NCBI GenBank assembly: GCA_017354895.1
Contig: CP071497.1
Location: 62,001-126,000 of the forward strand
Source: Podospora comata
Taxonomy: Eukaryota; Ascomycota; Sordariomycetes; Sordariales; Podosporaceae
Direction of reading: 5' to 3'
DNA length: 64,000 nucleotides
Positions within the stretch are counted from its first letter, which is position 1; each line of letters opens with the position of its first letter. The notes under the pieces were generated by a model. The model did no database searches and was not told where the DNA came from. It saw only the letters and a program-made list of their open reading frames with translations. Made by a program: the position numbers and the translations under genes. Below, one piece after another: positions 20,361 through 30,839 of the stretch.

Positions 20361-22115
20361 TCAGAGGCGCGCCCGGACATTGCTCGCCTTGCTGATATCG
20401 TAGCCCAGTTCTTCTGCAATGCCTAGGCCGGCCGCCCTTCCAGAAAAGATGCACCCGCCCAAAAAGGTCCCCTCCAGACTGTTATAGCCGTGCACGCCTC
20501 CACCTCCAAATCCGGCGACCTCTCCTGCAGCATACAAACCCTTGAAGACGCTGCCATCAGCCTTCATCACCTGGCTCTTCAAGTTTGTTTCAATACCGCC
20601 CAGTGTCTTTCTTGTCAACAGGTTCATACGGACTGCGATGAGAGGCCCGCTCTTCTTCTTGTCCAACAGCTTGTGCGGTGGCGCAATGCGGCTGCGCTTA
20701 TCGGGCCAGTAGGTTCTCGCCGAGTTGATGAGCATGGTCTGGGCATCCTTGGAGAAGGGGTTGTCGAACTGGCTGTCTCGGGTCTCGACCACGTCCTTGA
20801 TCTTCTGGTAGTCGAGGGGCACGCCTCCCGGGATCTTGGCCACCAGCTGGTTCATTCCCTCCACCAAGTCCTCCAGATTGTCCTTGACTACAAAGTCGAC
20901 ACCATGCTTGACGAAGTTTTGCACGGGAACGGTGCCCTTCTTGGAAAGAACGCGCTGTGTCAAGACACCCCAGACAGACTTTCCAGTGACATCTGGGTTT
21001 TGTTCCGACCCTGACAGGGCAAACTCGCGCGCAACGATAGCCTGGTCGGTGATAAACCAAGTATAGTCGTGGCCGGTGGAGCAAATATACTTGAGCGTGC
21101 CGAGGGTGTCACAGCCAGGGAAGAGGTGGTTGGGCAGCCGCTTGCCGTTGGCATCGAGCCACAGAGACGATGGTGCAGGCAGCACACGAATCCCGTGGCC
21201 AGGCCAAATGGGGTTCCAGTTTGCCAACCCTTCTGTGTAATGCCACATGCGATCCCGGTTGATGATGTTCGCGCCGGCACTTTCTGTAATGTCGATCATC
21301 CTCCCGTCAACATGATGCGGCACCCCAATGACAAAGTTTTGGGGAACCTTAGGGCCCAGTCTATCGACGGGCCACGCGGCCTTCACCTTGTCAACATTTC
21401 CACCGATGCCCCCCGATGCGACGAGGACGGCAGCTCCGTGAATCTCAAATTGGTCGACTACGGTTCTTGACGACTTGACACCTCGAGGAGAGTTGTCCTC
21501 TTCGAGTATGCTTCCCTTCACACCCACTGCTCTCCCTGTAAGCTCATCCAAAATAATCTCGTCGACACGGTGTCGGTGTCTGAACTCGACGGTCCCCTTT
21601 TTGGCGGCCTTCTTCACTGGCTCGGCAAAGACCCTAACAACCTCAGGGCCAGTCCCCCAAGTCAAATGGAATCTGGGCACCGTGTTTCCATGACCATCTG
21701 CTCGTCCATCACCTCTTTCAGCCCAGCCAACGTTCACCAAGAACCCCAGTCCTAGAGCTTTGACATAGTCCTCCATTTCATCAGTAGCGAAATTGACGAA
21801 TGCCTCCGCCCACTTTCGTGGCCAGTAATCCTCCTTCTCGCGGTCAAACTGGGCCGAGTTGAACCAGTCCTTCATTGCCAGCTCCCTAGAATCCTTGATG
21901 CCCATTCTTCGTTGGTAGGAAGAGTCGACGCAGAAGATGCCTCCCAAAGACCAAAACGCTTGGCCGCCAACATTGTTTGCGTTTTCTTGATCGAGGAGAA
22001 GGACGGGAATGCGAAGACGGGAGAGCTCAAAGGCAGCGACGAGACCGGCGAGGCCTGCGCCGACGATGATGACGGGCTTTTGGGCCTTGCCCGCGGACGG
22101 GTGTCGTTTGGGCAT
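20361..22115 (-). CDS. FAD-binding oxidoreductase (fumarate reductase/KSTD-like)
   Basis: Intronless 584-residue flavoprotein of the FAD_binding_2 fold. The dinucleotide site is at residues 14-40: PVIIVGAGLAGLVAAFELS (GxGxxG), ending in the acidic LLLDQEN. Further family marks are GGQAFWSLGGIF, VLVASGGIGGN in the middle, and a C-terminal flavin-contact block GLYAAGEVAGFGGGGVHGYN with LEGTFLGGCIFSGRAAG. This set is shared by 3-ketosteroid 1-dehydrogenase-like and fumarate-reductase-like enzymes, including the bacterial 'FAD-binding dehydrogenase' group, which the sequence most recalls. No signal peptide or transmembrane segment is visible, so it is probably cytosolic. The substrate cannot be told. 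It converges with the F-box gene; the two stops are only 30 bases apart, so the transcripts probably overlap. Confidence 0.88.
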   Translation of the reverse strand: MPKRHPSAGKAQKPVIIVGAGLAGLVAAFELSRLRIPVLLLDQENANNVGGQAFWSLGGIFCVDSSYQRRMGIKDSRELAMKDWFNSAQFDREKEDYWPRKWAEAFVNFATDEMEDYVKALGLGFLVNVGWAERGDGRADGHGNTVPRFHLTWGTGPEVVRVFAEPVKKAAKKGTVEFRHRHRVDEIILDELTGRAVGVKGSILEEDNSPRGVKSSRTVVDQFEIHGAAVLVASGGIGGNVDKVKAAWPVDRLGPKVPQNFVIGVPHHVDGRMIDITESAGANIINRDRMWHYTEGLANWNPIWPGHGIRVLPAPSSLWLDANGKRLPNHLFPGCDTLGTLKYICSTGHDYTWFITDQAIVAREFALSGSEQNPDVTGKSVWGVLTQRVLSKKGTVPVQNFVKHGVDFVVKDNLEDLVEGMNQLVAKIPGGVPLDYQKIKDVVETRDSQFDNPFSKDAQTMLINSARTYWPDKRSRIAPPHKLLDKKKSGPLIAVRMNLLTRKTLGGIETNLKSQVMKADGSVFKGLYAAGEVAGFGGGGVHGYNSLEGTFLGGCIFSGRAAGLGIAEELGYDISKASNVRARL

Positions 22116-23660
22116 TGTCGTTGAAGAGGGGTGGCTGACGGGATGAAGTTATCGAGCAATTGTCGAAGAGGAGATACTCGGATCGCTCGGAATGGATGTA
22201 TCGGGGCAAAGCAGATGCTTTGAGGCGGTGTCAGCTCGGTTCGTTCGGTTGGATTCGGCACCGACGTTGGAATTTGGCCTGAATTTGTAGTGTAAGCACT
22301 GGCAATGGCGACTGAGAAGAATAACAAAGGACAAGACCAAACATATGCTCAGGAAGGGCCGAGCAGGATTAAGACTGGTAGCCCCATGGCGGCGTCACGC
22401 GCGGTGCAACGCCAAGATTCAAGCCAGCCTCGGTCCGTTTGACTGATAGCAACGGATGGGCGTGGTGCGATTCAAGGTCCAACATCCCCCGCGTTGCGAC
22501 GGTTGACGATTGCCAGCGCTGCTTGCTCTCAGTCGGGAGACATGGACCAGGGTTAGGGTCATACCCCAGTTGTGCCCCTTGCTATACCCCGCTTCCCCGC
22601 ATTCCGCCTGGAGCTGCCAAGTCAGTCAGTCTCTCGGAGAGTCCACTCTGGATATTCTTACTCCAACGACTGTTCATCTTTTTTTAATTGGAAGTGCTTT
22701 CATTGCCTGGGATCGCCGACATGTCTTCACGCTTATAACAGCAAAAGGTCTCTACGATAACTTTCTCTCTGGTGATGAGCAAGGATTGGTGAGTCTACGC
22801 TCTGCTCCTGCAAGACATCACTGACCGAGATGCAAGCAGACCGTCACCGTTGTATCCAACTTTACACCTCCGCCAAGAACTCATGATGCAACTCCCCATT
22901 GCAACCCACACGACTGGAAAGACGGACACTTGCAGTTAACGTCTTTGGCCACTGCGATATCTTGCAAAAACACCATAGTGCTCACGAGCATCCACGACTA
23001 TCCATGTCTCCCAATCGCAAGGCTGGCGATGGGAACCATACCTAGCCACTGACACTACCACTGCACCACAACAAGATGGCATAACCCAAACACGCCTCGA
23101 TGATAACTCCTCGGGGTAATCCACAGATCCAAGAACTACTCCTCCTTCTCGCCCGCCAGGGTCCATGTGAAGGGAAATGCCGGTCGCTGTGGTCTAGGCC
23201 AGTAACCCCCCTGAATGACTGTGCCACGGCAACATATTAAGCTCACTTCTGGGTGCAACCGTCGTGGCCACTCATAATCGAGACGGATGTTGATCGTTAC
23301 AGCTTGTCTACAGAACCGCGGCCAATCATGGGGTAAGACTGCTCGGTGAAAGAACCAGCTGAAGACCCCCCGCCGTTGCGGTGCGGCATTGAACCCCGAT
23401 GACACCCTTTTACCGGCAAGTATAGCACGTGCATTATCTGAGAACAGGGTGAGATGCTTATTTTCTGCCTGTCGGTATTCTAGATGACCCGCAAGGAGAT
23501 CTCTGTCCCTTTTCGAGAAGCCCGAAGCCTTGTCTGGAAGGCTCGTTATATAGCACTGACCCCCTCACTCATGGCAAACCCGATCGTCGTCACCCTCGTG
23601 GTCCTCCCCGGCTAACTGATTTGTCTGTCTACCTCGAATTGATTTGTTCCCTCTATCACC
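22116..23660. other. Intergenic, divergent promoter region
   Basis: Separates the FAD oxidoreductase (left) from the membrane glycoprotein (right). No coding content recognised on either strand. It contains a CACGTG E-box at 23426-23431 and a TATA box at 23547-23553. Confidence 0.5.
23547..23553 (+). promoter_or_regulatory. TATA box of membrane glycoprotein gene
   Basis: TATATAG in a GC-rich setting, 108 bases upstream of the ATG at 23661, at the right distance and orientation for a fungal TATA element. Confidence 0.5.
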
Positions 23661-25403
23661 ATGGTAGATGTCGATATTCACGAAAAGCCAAAGGAAAAGA
23701 GATCCATCCGCACATGGACCCCCTGGCTCGAAATCGTGGCGCTCTCGGCCATTCTTATTTGTATTATCTGCTCAGCCGTCGTTGTCACCGTCTCTCACGA
23801 TCAAGAAGTCTCAACCTGGCGCATCAGCCCGGCTGTGTGGCTCGCCATCTTTTCGGCCATCTCTAATGTGGCTTTCAGCTCTGCTCTGGCCGCAGGCATT
23901 GCCGTACGGTTCTGGCTCCGTGCTTCGGGCGGCACTCAACTCTCCCAGCTTCATTACATCTGGGATCATGGCCGCGGTCTCGGCTTCTGGCCCGCCATCA
24001 AGTCCGGCTCCGAAGCTCGCAAAGTAACCCTCATCTGTACCATCGCATACCTCGTTCAGTTTGCTTCGGGCCCTCTGTTTCAGCGATCAACCCACACCTT
24101 GGCTCAGAACCGGGTTGTCCAGCAGAACATGTTCTTTGACATTGCCAACAGAATACCCGATGGATGGTCGGGAAACTGGCAGGCAGACAGAACAGTCATT
24201 CACAACAGGAGGGTCATGTCGCAAACCCAAGCCTGGTACCGCAATGACTCCATCACTGTACCATCTACGGAAGGATATGTATGCGATGGCACTTGCTCCG
24301 GGTCGGTCCGCGGTGCGGGTTTTGTGTACACGTGTGCCCCTACCACTTACCAGCCCCTGGACTTGTCAACAAACGCCTCACACAAAGCCACCGTCTTCCA
24401 CATCCGAGCCGAGCTAGTTGCTGACGAACGGTCCGAACCATTACTCACTCTCTTGACCAAACACATTGACAAGCTCGAGGGCAACTGCCAAGCCACTGTC
24501 AAAATCGATCGCTGCAACATCACCGCCGCCGTGGTGGAACATCCCGTCATCATCCAAAATTCCACCGCGTGGTTTGATCACTCTGCTCTCAAGTTCAATC
24601 AGTCACTGCCCATCATTTCACCATACATTTCCGCCGGTGACTCCCTCACCACGCCGATCAACTCGGGAGTCGGTCCGCTCGCCGGCCTGCAAGCCTTTGT
24701 CTCTGGGCACATGTACGATAATGCGACCACAACCTTCAATCCGACCCTCAAGAAATGGCTCTTTGCTGGACCGGGGCCGGGAACATTGGCCGACGTCTTC
24801 TTCAGGGCTGAGCCTTGGGATTTTGGGAACCACAGTCTCCTCAGCTGTGGGCTGAGCTGGGACAGCCCGACAGAATATGTGCTTGCAAATCTGCACGAGT
24901 GGCAGTTTCGTGTGGCCGAGAGAGTGGGCAGGGGTACCGAGAGGCAGAGCTTTGAGGTCACCAAAACGGTTCCGGTCTTGGTGTTTTGGAGCGAGAAGCA
25001 GTATCTGGGCCCAGCGTTGGCGGTTGCAATACTGGGGTTGCTCTTTGTGGCGAGTCTCAGTTGGGGTTGGTGGAGGCTTGAGAAGCCGGTTACGCTCAGC
25101 CCTTTGGAGACGGGCAAGGTGTTCGGTGGTGGCATATTCAGGGGTGTCAGGGGCGATGCCACTTTCAGCGAAATTTTGAGAGAGGTTAGGGATATTGAGG
25201 TAAGAGTTGACACCGAGAGTGGGGTTGGTGCAGACGATCGGATCACACGGGTAGAGGTCGAGATGCAAAGACCCAACAAGGTATACACCACGGGGTCTGG
25301 CTCCGGAATCTATTTGTCCGAAGGGATCGAAAGGGGCGAAGGATCTCAAGGCGGGTCAGTTGCAGGTAGCACACGAGTGCAGAGTCACCTGGGGCAGGCC
25401 TAA
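23661..25403 (+). CDS. Uncharacterised fungal membrane glycoprotein
   Basis: Intronless 580-residue protein. Three hydrophobic helices lie near the N-terminus: about residues 22-45 (LEIVALSAILICIICSAVVV), 53-80 (VWLAIFSAISNVAFSSALAA) and 116-132 (VTLICTIAYLVQF). A large region of about 300 residues follows, with many N-x-S/T sites (NDSIT, NASHK, NITAA, NSTAW, NQSL) and paired cysteines, so it is probably extracellular. One more helix is at about 450-470 (GPALAVAILGLLFVASLSWGW), then a cytoplasmic tail. The layout recalls large fungal families of unknown function with the same topology, such as DUF3176 proteins, but I cannot confirm membership. Upstream there is a clear TATA box. Function unknown. 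Confidence 0.8.
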   Translation: MVDVDIHEKPKEKRSIRTWTPWLEIVALSAILICIICSAVVVTVSHDQEVSTWRISPAVWLAIFSAISNVAFSSALAAGIAVRFWLRASGGTQLSQLHYIWDHGRGLGFWPAIKSGSEARKVTLICTIAYLVQFASGPLFQRSTHTLAQNRVVQQNMFFDIANRIPDGWSGNWQADRTVIHNRRVMSQTQAWYRNDSITVPSTEGYVCDGTCSGSVRGAGFVYTCAPTTYQPLDLSTNASHKATVFHIRAELVADERSEPLLTLLTKHIDKLEGNCQATVKIDRCNITAAVVEHPVIIQNSTAWFDHSALKFNQSLPIISPYISAGDSLTTPINSGVGPLAGLQAFVSGHMYDNATTTFNPTLKKWLFAGPGPGTLADVFFRAEPWDFGNHSLLSCGLSWDSPTEYVLANLHEWQFRVAERVGRGTERQSFEVTKTVPVLVFWSEKQYLGPALAVAILGLLFVASLSWGWWRLEKPVTLSPLETGKVFGGGIFRGVRGDATFSEILREVRDIEVRVDTESGVGADDRITRVEVEMQRPNKVYTTGSGSGIYLSEGIERGEGSQGGSVAGSTRVQSHLGQA

Positions 25404-25621
25404 TGGACGGTTTGCAACAGTTTGATTCTCTGGAGCTGAACCTGGATACCTTAGCTGTTCGCGTCGAGTTCTTGCACTACCCATGACTTCAATAGCCACG
25501 ACTCAGCATCCGAGATATATACGTTCTCGCGATAGACAATATCAGGCACTATGTAAAGACTGTTCCTTCAGACACTCTCTCGCACGCGTTTCCACACCCT
25601 CCATATCGGATTTCAGTTCGT

Positions 25622-26730
25622 TCACATGCCAGGAAGCTTGTCAAGCCCTGTTACTCTTGTTAGTCTGAACTTTTTCTACAGAGCAAACAATCAAGAGGGG
25701 AAAACTTACAGCCATCGATGTTCTCCTTCACGGTCGTGGTCTGCAGCTTGCAGTTATTGGCCTGCGCCACGCTCTGCGACTTGATCCCGTTGCTCAACAG
25801 CGGCGTCGAGTCCATGGCTCTCTGCAGAGAATCGCCCTTCCAACCAAACAGATAATCGGCATGGGTCCCGTATCCCTTGCTATCGCCATAACTCCAGACA
25901 AAAGGCTGAGAGCCATCTGTAGGCCAGAGGTCCTTGTTGTTGAAGGGGGTTGTGTCCCACATTGTCTCCAACGCCACCTGCGGCATCCGGACGGGATGGC
26001 TGGAGGGGCATGGGCCGGCGTTGGTGAAGGCACCCTTGCCGGTGTTGTACATGTGGTCTTGGTGGTTAGGGCTGTCGAGATTCTTGCCGTCCCAGCAGGC
26101 GGGGAAGTGGTGAATGGCCATGATGCCGGCTGGGCAGGGCTCCTTGGGGAAATCGGCCGTTTCGGGGAAGCGGGTCATGACGTCCTTGAGGCAGGTGTAG
26201 CGGAGGCCGGGGTTGTTGCCGTTGGTGGCGGTGGGCGAGCCGACGGTCATGCGGAAGCCGGGCTTGAAGGCGGTGATCTTTTGCTTACCGTTGGAGTTGA
26301 AGTCTTGCTGGAGGTAGTAGACTGTCATGCCCCCTGTCAAGGAGCCCAGTAGGGCGTTGGGGTATTGTCCCACGCGCTTGTAGGAGCCGTTGCGGGCTTT
26401 GAAGTACATGACGGCGGTCCAGTAGTTGGTAAAGTCCTCGCTTGTAAATTGGGTTAGCCTGGTGTGAAGATGATGACATTCGATGAGAGGTAAGGATACC
26501 TACCTGAAGGAACAAGTCGTGCAAGTGGCCTTCTCGGCGATGTCAACCTTGGGGTCCATGGTTGCGTTAAAGGCGTTCCCGCCAATGATTTGGTGGACAT
26601 GAGACGAGGGGACCTTTCCGGGCTCGACGATGGGATCAAGGCGCTGAACCGTCAAGGTTGCGCACCCGAAACGGAGGTACGCTTGGGCCGGGGCAGCAAA
26701 CCCAAGTGCAGCGAGGGAGTTCCACTTCAT
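25622..26730 (-). CDS. Secreted DUF1996 domain protein
   Basis: Predicted secreted protein of 327 residues. Exons: 26730-26504, 26440-25710 and a 26-base last exon 25647-25622; introns are 63 and 62 bp, the second with a CTAAC branch site. The signal peptide is residues 1-17 (MKWNSLAALGFAAPAQA). The DUF1996 domain follows: LDPIVEPGKVPSSHVHQIIG, then NYWTAVMYFKARNG, CPAGIMAIHHFPACWDGKNL, DHMYN, CPSSHPVRMPQVALE and HADYLFGW. Conserved His and Asp residues (SSHVHQ, HHFPACWDG, SHP, HAD) suggest a metal or carbohydrate site, but no activity is established for the family. The short last exon restores the C-terminus WLDKLPGM; without splicing the frame would run into intron sequence. No WSC domain is attached. 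Confidence 0.9.
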
Positions 26731-28199
26731 GATGTTCTTTGTGATGACGATGATCCACGATGATCGTGGGAACAAGACAAGGCTACAAAACAGGTCGAGT
26801 CCAGGTCTAAATACCTGACGGGTCTTTGTATTCTGCTATTCTTGTCATTCAACCTTGGGTCAGAGCGGCAGCCGGCCTACAGGATGCATTCCCAGCGTGG
26901 TTGCCGCCACCGCGTTGATAGCTCCCCTTTATCCAGACATCATCCATGTCGGCATGACCTGCTTGAGCCTTCGTCCCAGCTCTATATCCCCGCATTGTTG
27001 AGTGTTTGGTTCGTCCAATAACCATACTTCTCCCTCCCCTCAGTCAAACGTTTCTACCTCTCAAAGATCTTCTACTGGCTGTTGAACAATCACTAGGTAA
27101 ACAGAGGACACATCCATTCTGCCACATGCGGCAACTTTGATACCGATTGGTTGCCGCCAGGATGTCATACAAGGCCTGATCAAACTGTAAATAGGAAGAC
27201 AATCTCTAGCAAGTACTCGGGTTGGTGGCCTTTCATTTAAGCTTCGTCTAAATCCCTGTGCACTACTCGGCTCTCCTTCCGAACCCGAGGACAGACCAGG
27301 AAACAACAGGCTGTCACGGCAGTTAAGCAATTGGATGGGCTTGTGTGCTGCATATCAAGCTCTCTCGCTTCTTGCTCGGCAAACCTCGTTGACACCGGCA
27401 GATTGCTCTAGATTGAGTGGGGCATTCGGATGTGAGTTCCGCTGTCGGTAGAGGCAAGGGGAATGCCGGAGGTAGGTTGTTGAAAGGGGGGTGAATGATC
27501 AACATTTACTGGGCAGGAAGATAGCTAGCTGTAAGCAAGTGGGCAAGAGTTCAGTTTTCGAACAAGTTTCTATCCATAGATTGCAAAGCTGGCTGCCCGA
27601 GCCTTCCTCCAGTGATAAGCGCATTTAACCGAGGTACTGTTCTTGAGTGATTCAAACAGTTGCGGGTACGCTGTACTCAACCCTACCTACCTACCTTGCG
27701 TATCTAACTTATTGAGGCTCCGCTGTTTCGAGTGCTGAGAAAACAGGGGGTTAAATACCTGGTACCCCCGAGTTTCAGTAGGTATGTATATTTCCATCTC
27801 TATTCATTTACAAATTGAAAGTAGCTGTGTAAGCCCTATCGACAGATCTCCCTCACTCAAACGCCAATAAAGCCATGATCCCCTTACCCCCGCCCGTAAA
27901 GTCAAGTTGGCTGCTTGTTCATATGTATCGTTATTCATTGCTGAACATCTCTGTGTTGTTTACTCTGACCTCTTCGGGCGTGAGCCCTTCCAAGTGTTGT
28001 CTTTTCTGCGTCCCTTTTCCTCCATACTCTTGCTGTTCCATTTTTCTGACGCTATCGAGTGTCGTTTTGGTACCTAGGCAGTAAACCTGTTGACATCATC
28101 CCGGTGTCTATTTAAGCCCTGATCCCACCAGCTCGTGATCTCATTCGGGATTTGTGCATTCTGGTACCGAATCGGACTTGACGGTGAAGCTGTGAGACG
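26731..28199. other. Intergenic, no gene recognised
   Basis: About 1.5 kb between the DUF1996 gene promoter and the 3' end of the C2H2 gene. Only short frames without motifs. A TACCTACCTACC microsatellite-like word occurs near 27684-27696. Confidence 0.5.
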
Positions 28200-29405
28200 C
28201 TAGGTATCTTGCGACGGGCGATATTCCGGCGCAGAAGCCTCGCCTTCCTCGAGCGTGTAGATGATCCACCTTCTTCCAACCTGTGTTGACGGGATGGCAA
28301 GAGTCAAGGCTGCTGATGTCAGAGCTGGCACTATGATCTTTGGTGATGGCCTAGTAAAAGTAAACTTGGATGACATGGACCTGGGTACCTTTGGCTCCTT
28401 TGGCTTTAACTCCTTCAAGGTCAACTGTGGCTGTGAAGGGGTGGATGGAATTGATTTTCGAGGTAGCAATGAGGGTGACTCTGGAGCATCTTGCTCATCA
28501 TCGTCGTCTTCGTCCTCCTCGGCTGCAGTTGAGCCTTCGCCTGTCAGTATTGCAGAAGAGGATTCAGACCCCGGGTTTGATTTCTTGCCACTGCACGCCT
28601 TGACGTATCGATGTCTCTGAAGAAATGGCAAGTTTTCTTTAGTCAGTTTCCTTAATAGGTACAAGACAGCCAAAAGACATACCTTGAGGGCATCTTTGCG
28701 TGAAAAGCACTTGTCGCAGTGAGGACAAGGAAACGGTTTTGTGGCTGAGTGTATCCTTCTGTGTCGTTTGAGATCGTGGTTTCGGCTGAAACACTGAGTG
28801 CAAATATCACATTTGAATGGTCGATCTTGCTGAGAGGACTCTCTTGACACCGGATAGACACTCCCTCCTACCCGCACGTTGAACTCATGATACGGCCCAC
28901 CTGAACTGCCTATTGATGGGAGTGACGGAGACGGTTGACCAAATCCTTGGGGCATATACCCTTGATGCTGATGAGCTACCATTCCGGCGGGCGGAGCTAG
29001 AGGCCCACTATGCGCGGGATAATGGCTTGGATGTAGTGAGGGGGGATACTGGGAAGCGGGCGGAAGAAGGCTGGTGATGGGAGGAAGCTGACCTCCGAAT
29101 CGGGATGGAGAGGATGATTGTGGCGGAGATCCGGGCAATGGCTTCCGTGCGTAATACTGTTCCTGGGATCCCGAGTCTTGGTGTTGTGAAGACAGCTTTG
29201 AATTCCACACCGGTTGGAACCCGGGGCTGCTGGCAGCGGATAAAGAGTAGACAGAGCTGGGGGAGTGTAGGTCGCTTGCCGGGGGGCTTCTATCGTCGGC
29301 CCCAGAAAGCGGAAAGCCGGATGACGGCGGGAGCGAGAAAGGGGGCAGTCCATCGCGGTACTGTTGTCTTCTATCATGAGATCTCGGTGATGATTGTTCC
29401 GCCAT
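28200..29405 (-). CDS. C2H2 zinc-finger transcription factor
   Basis: Nuclear DNA-binding regulator of 379 residues. Exons are 29405-28683 and 28616-28200; the 66-bp intron is in frame and stop-free, so a conceptual read-through would insert 22 spurious residues in finger 2. The first 190 residues are Ser/Pro/Gln/Tyr-rich and disordered. Finger 1 is FKCDICTQCFSRNHDLKRH (Cys199, Cys202, His215, His219). Finger 2 starts FPCPHCDKCFSRKDALKRH and ends in YVKAC, a C2HC form (Cys227, Cys230, His243, Cys249). An acidic Glu/Asp run (AEEDEDDDDEQD) follows, then a Ser/Pro/Lys region. The pairing of a classical finger with a C-terminal C2HC finger is found in a group of ascomycete regulators; I cannot name the orthologue. 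It lies alone, so its targets are unknown. Confidence 0.88.
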   Translation of the reverse strand: MAEQSSPRSHDRRQQYRDGLPPFSLPPSSGFPLSGADDRSPPASDLHSPSSVYSLSAASSPGFQPVWNSKLSSQHQDSGSQEQYYARKPLPGSPPQSSSPSRFGGQLPPITSLLPPASQYPPSLHPSHYPAHSGPLAPPAGMVAHQHQGYMPQGFGQPSPSLPSIGSSGGPYHEFNVRVGGSVYPVSRESSQQDRPFKCDICTQCFSRNHDLKRHRRIHSATKPFPCPHCDKCFSRKDALKVCLLAVLYLLRKLTKENLPFLQRHRYVKACSGKKSNPGSESSSAILTGEGSTAAEEDEDDDDEQDAPESPSLLPRKSIPSTPSQPQLTLKELKPKEPKVPRSMSSKFTFTRPSPKIIVPALTSAALTLAIPSTQVGRRWIIYTLEEGEASAPEYRPSQDT

Positions 29406-30519
29406 TTCTTCAGCAATTCCCTACATAACACAGGAAAGTGAGATGTTCTGGGAAAGACAGAGAGTGTCCAGTGTGACTGGGCCCGTTAGTCCTGGTCCGC
29501 ATCTCAGCTGAACAGACCCCCGTCCCTTGAACAGGTGTGGCTGCGCCGTAATAGGCATCGCGCAAAACGCGCTTCCTTGGCGACAGCCTCTCAGAAGCTA
29601 GCACCGGTCATTTATTGCATGCCGAGCCCTGGTATTTCTTCTTTTTTACCTCATCCCGCACGGGAAGCCTAAGTCAGATGTGGTGCGACATTGTTGGATC
29701 CGTGGAAGCCACTGACAGAACACTGAACACCGCAGACCATGGCGCGGAGTTGCAGTGTTACCCTTGGCAGAACGCCTCTTTTCTAAATCAGCATCATATA
29801 CCTGACGTCTTGTTGAGATCCCCCCCCTTGGCAGTCAGTCGTCTCTCATGCTTTCTGTGAGATGTCAGTATCTGAGCTACCGATTCGGTCTCTGCCACGC
29901 CACCAAGAGGTCCCTTCCGATGGCTGGTACGTCGCTCACCTATCGAAGCTAAGAAGCACCCGGTGATGTACATGCATGGCGTGACGCCACCGAGCCACGA
30001 AGACACCAAGTTAACTGAAAGACGGACGAAAAACTCCAGGAAGTGTCTTTCACGGCGCGGCGCCGGCCAGAACAATCCAAATGTTTCAAGTGCTGCGCCT
30101 CAGGTAGACTTTGGGGACCAATTATTGTGGATAGACCGGTGTAAGACGCGCGCCGTGTGGTCACACAAGCTGTCTGGGCGCTGAACATACATGTAAGCTA
30201 TTTAGGTAAGGTGCGGAACGACACCGCCTGACATTGGGACCTCGCATACTGGCAAAAGAGGCAGAAGATCATCATTATGAGGCTCTGCCGACCTCTTTGG
30301 TCACGAGCAGCCAACTCGGATTACTTTTGAAAGGATTGCAACATTCCGCTTCATCCAATAACAAACAGTTGGCGGGTTGGGCAATGTTCTTGCACACGGC
30401 TAGAGCAATCCAGGGGTTCAGGGGGCGGGCAATGCATCAGACTTCCCACGATTGCTTCATGTTTTATAAAGCTAGCCTTCATGACTGCAGTCAACAAATC
30501 GGAGACCATATCGATTTAA
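29406..30519. other. Intergenic, C2H2 promoter to tRNA
   Basis: Holds the C2H2 gene promoter and leader. No protein-coding content recognised. The 150 bases before the tRNA show nothing special. Confidence 0.5.
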
Positions 30520-30611
30520 TCGGGTATGGTGTAGCGGTAACATCGTTGACTCTCACTTCTCAGAAGTGTCTGTTCTCTCAACAGCCCCGGGTTCGACTCC
30601 CGGTATCCGAG
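30520..30611 (+). tRNA. tRNA-Glu (anticodon CTC), with intron
   Basis: The acceptor stem pairs TCGGGTA with TATCCGA (one G-U), plus a discriminator G at 30611. The anticodon stem pairs GTTGA (30545-30549) with TCAAC (30578-30582). The anticodon CTC is at 30552-30554, followed by A37 and a 21-base intron (30556-30576) in the canonical position. A four-base variable loop precedes the T arm CCGGG-TTCGACT-CCCGG. Reads GAG codons. A T6 terminator follows directly. Confidence 0.93.
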
Positions 30612-30615
30612 TCTC

Positions 30616-30621
30616 TTTTTT
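30616..30621 (+). terminator. Pol III terminator of tRNA-Glu
   Basis: Run of six T on the coding strand, five bases after the mature 3' end. Confidence 0.8.
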
Positions 30622-30839
30622 CCCACACTTTCTCACTTGCACAGACACTTCATCTTGATACACGTGCATTTTTTTTTTTTGGAAGACTGCCTCGCTATTT
30701 TTATGCTTTCTTGCTCAATCAAACCCATAACGCCCCCTCCCACAACTCCATTATTCAAACCCATCGACGCCATTGTATGTGGCGAAATTATGGCAGGCTC
30801 AGGAACAGCTTCAATAATTTGGGATAGATGGGCGTACTG

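Noticed and set aside
22550-22560. TTAGGG telomere-like word
   Set aside because: A single copy (another near 6301); no array, so chance.
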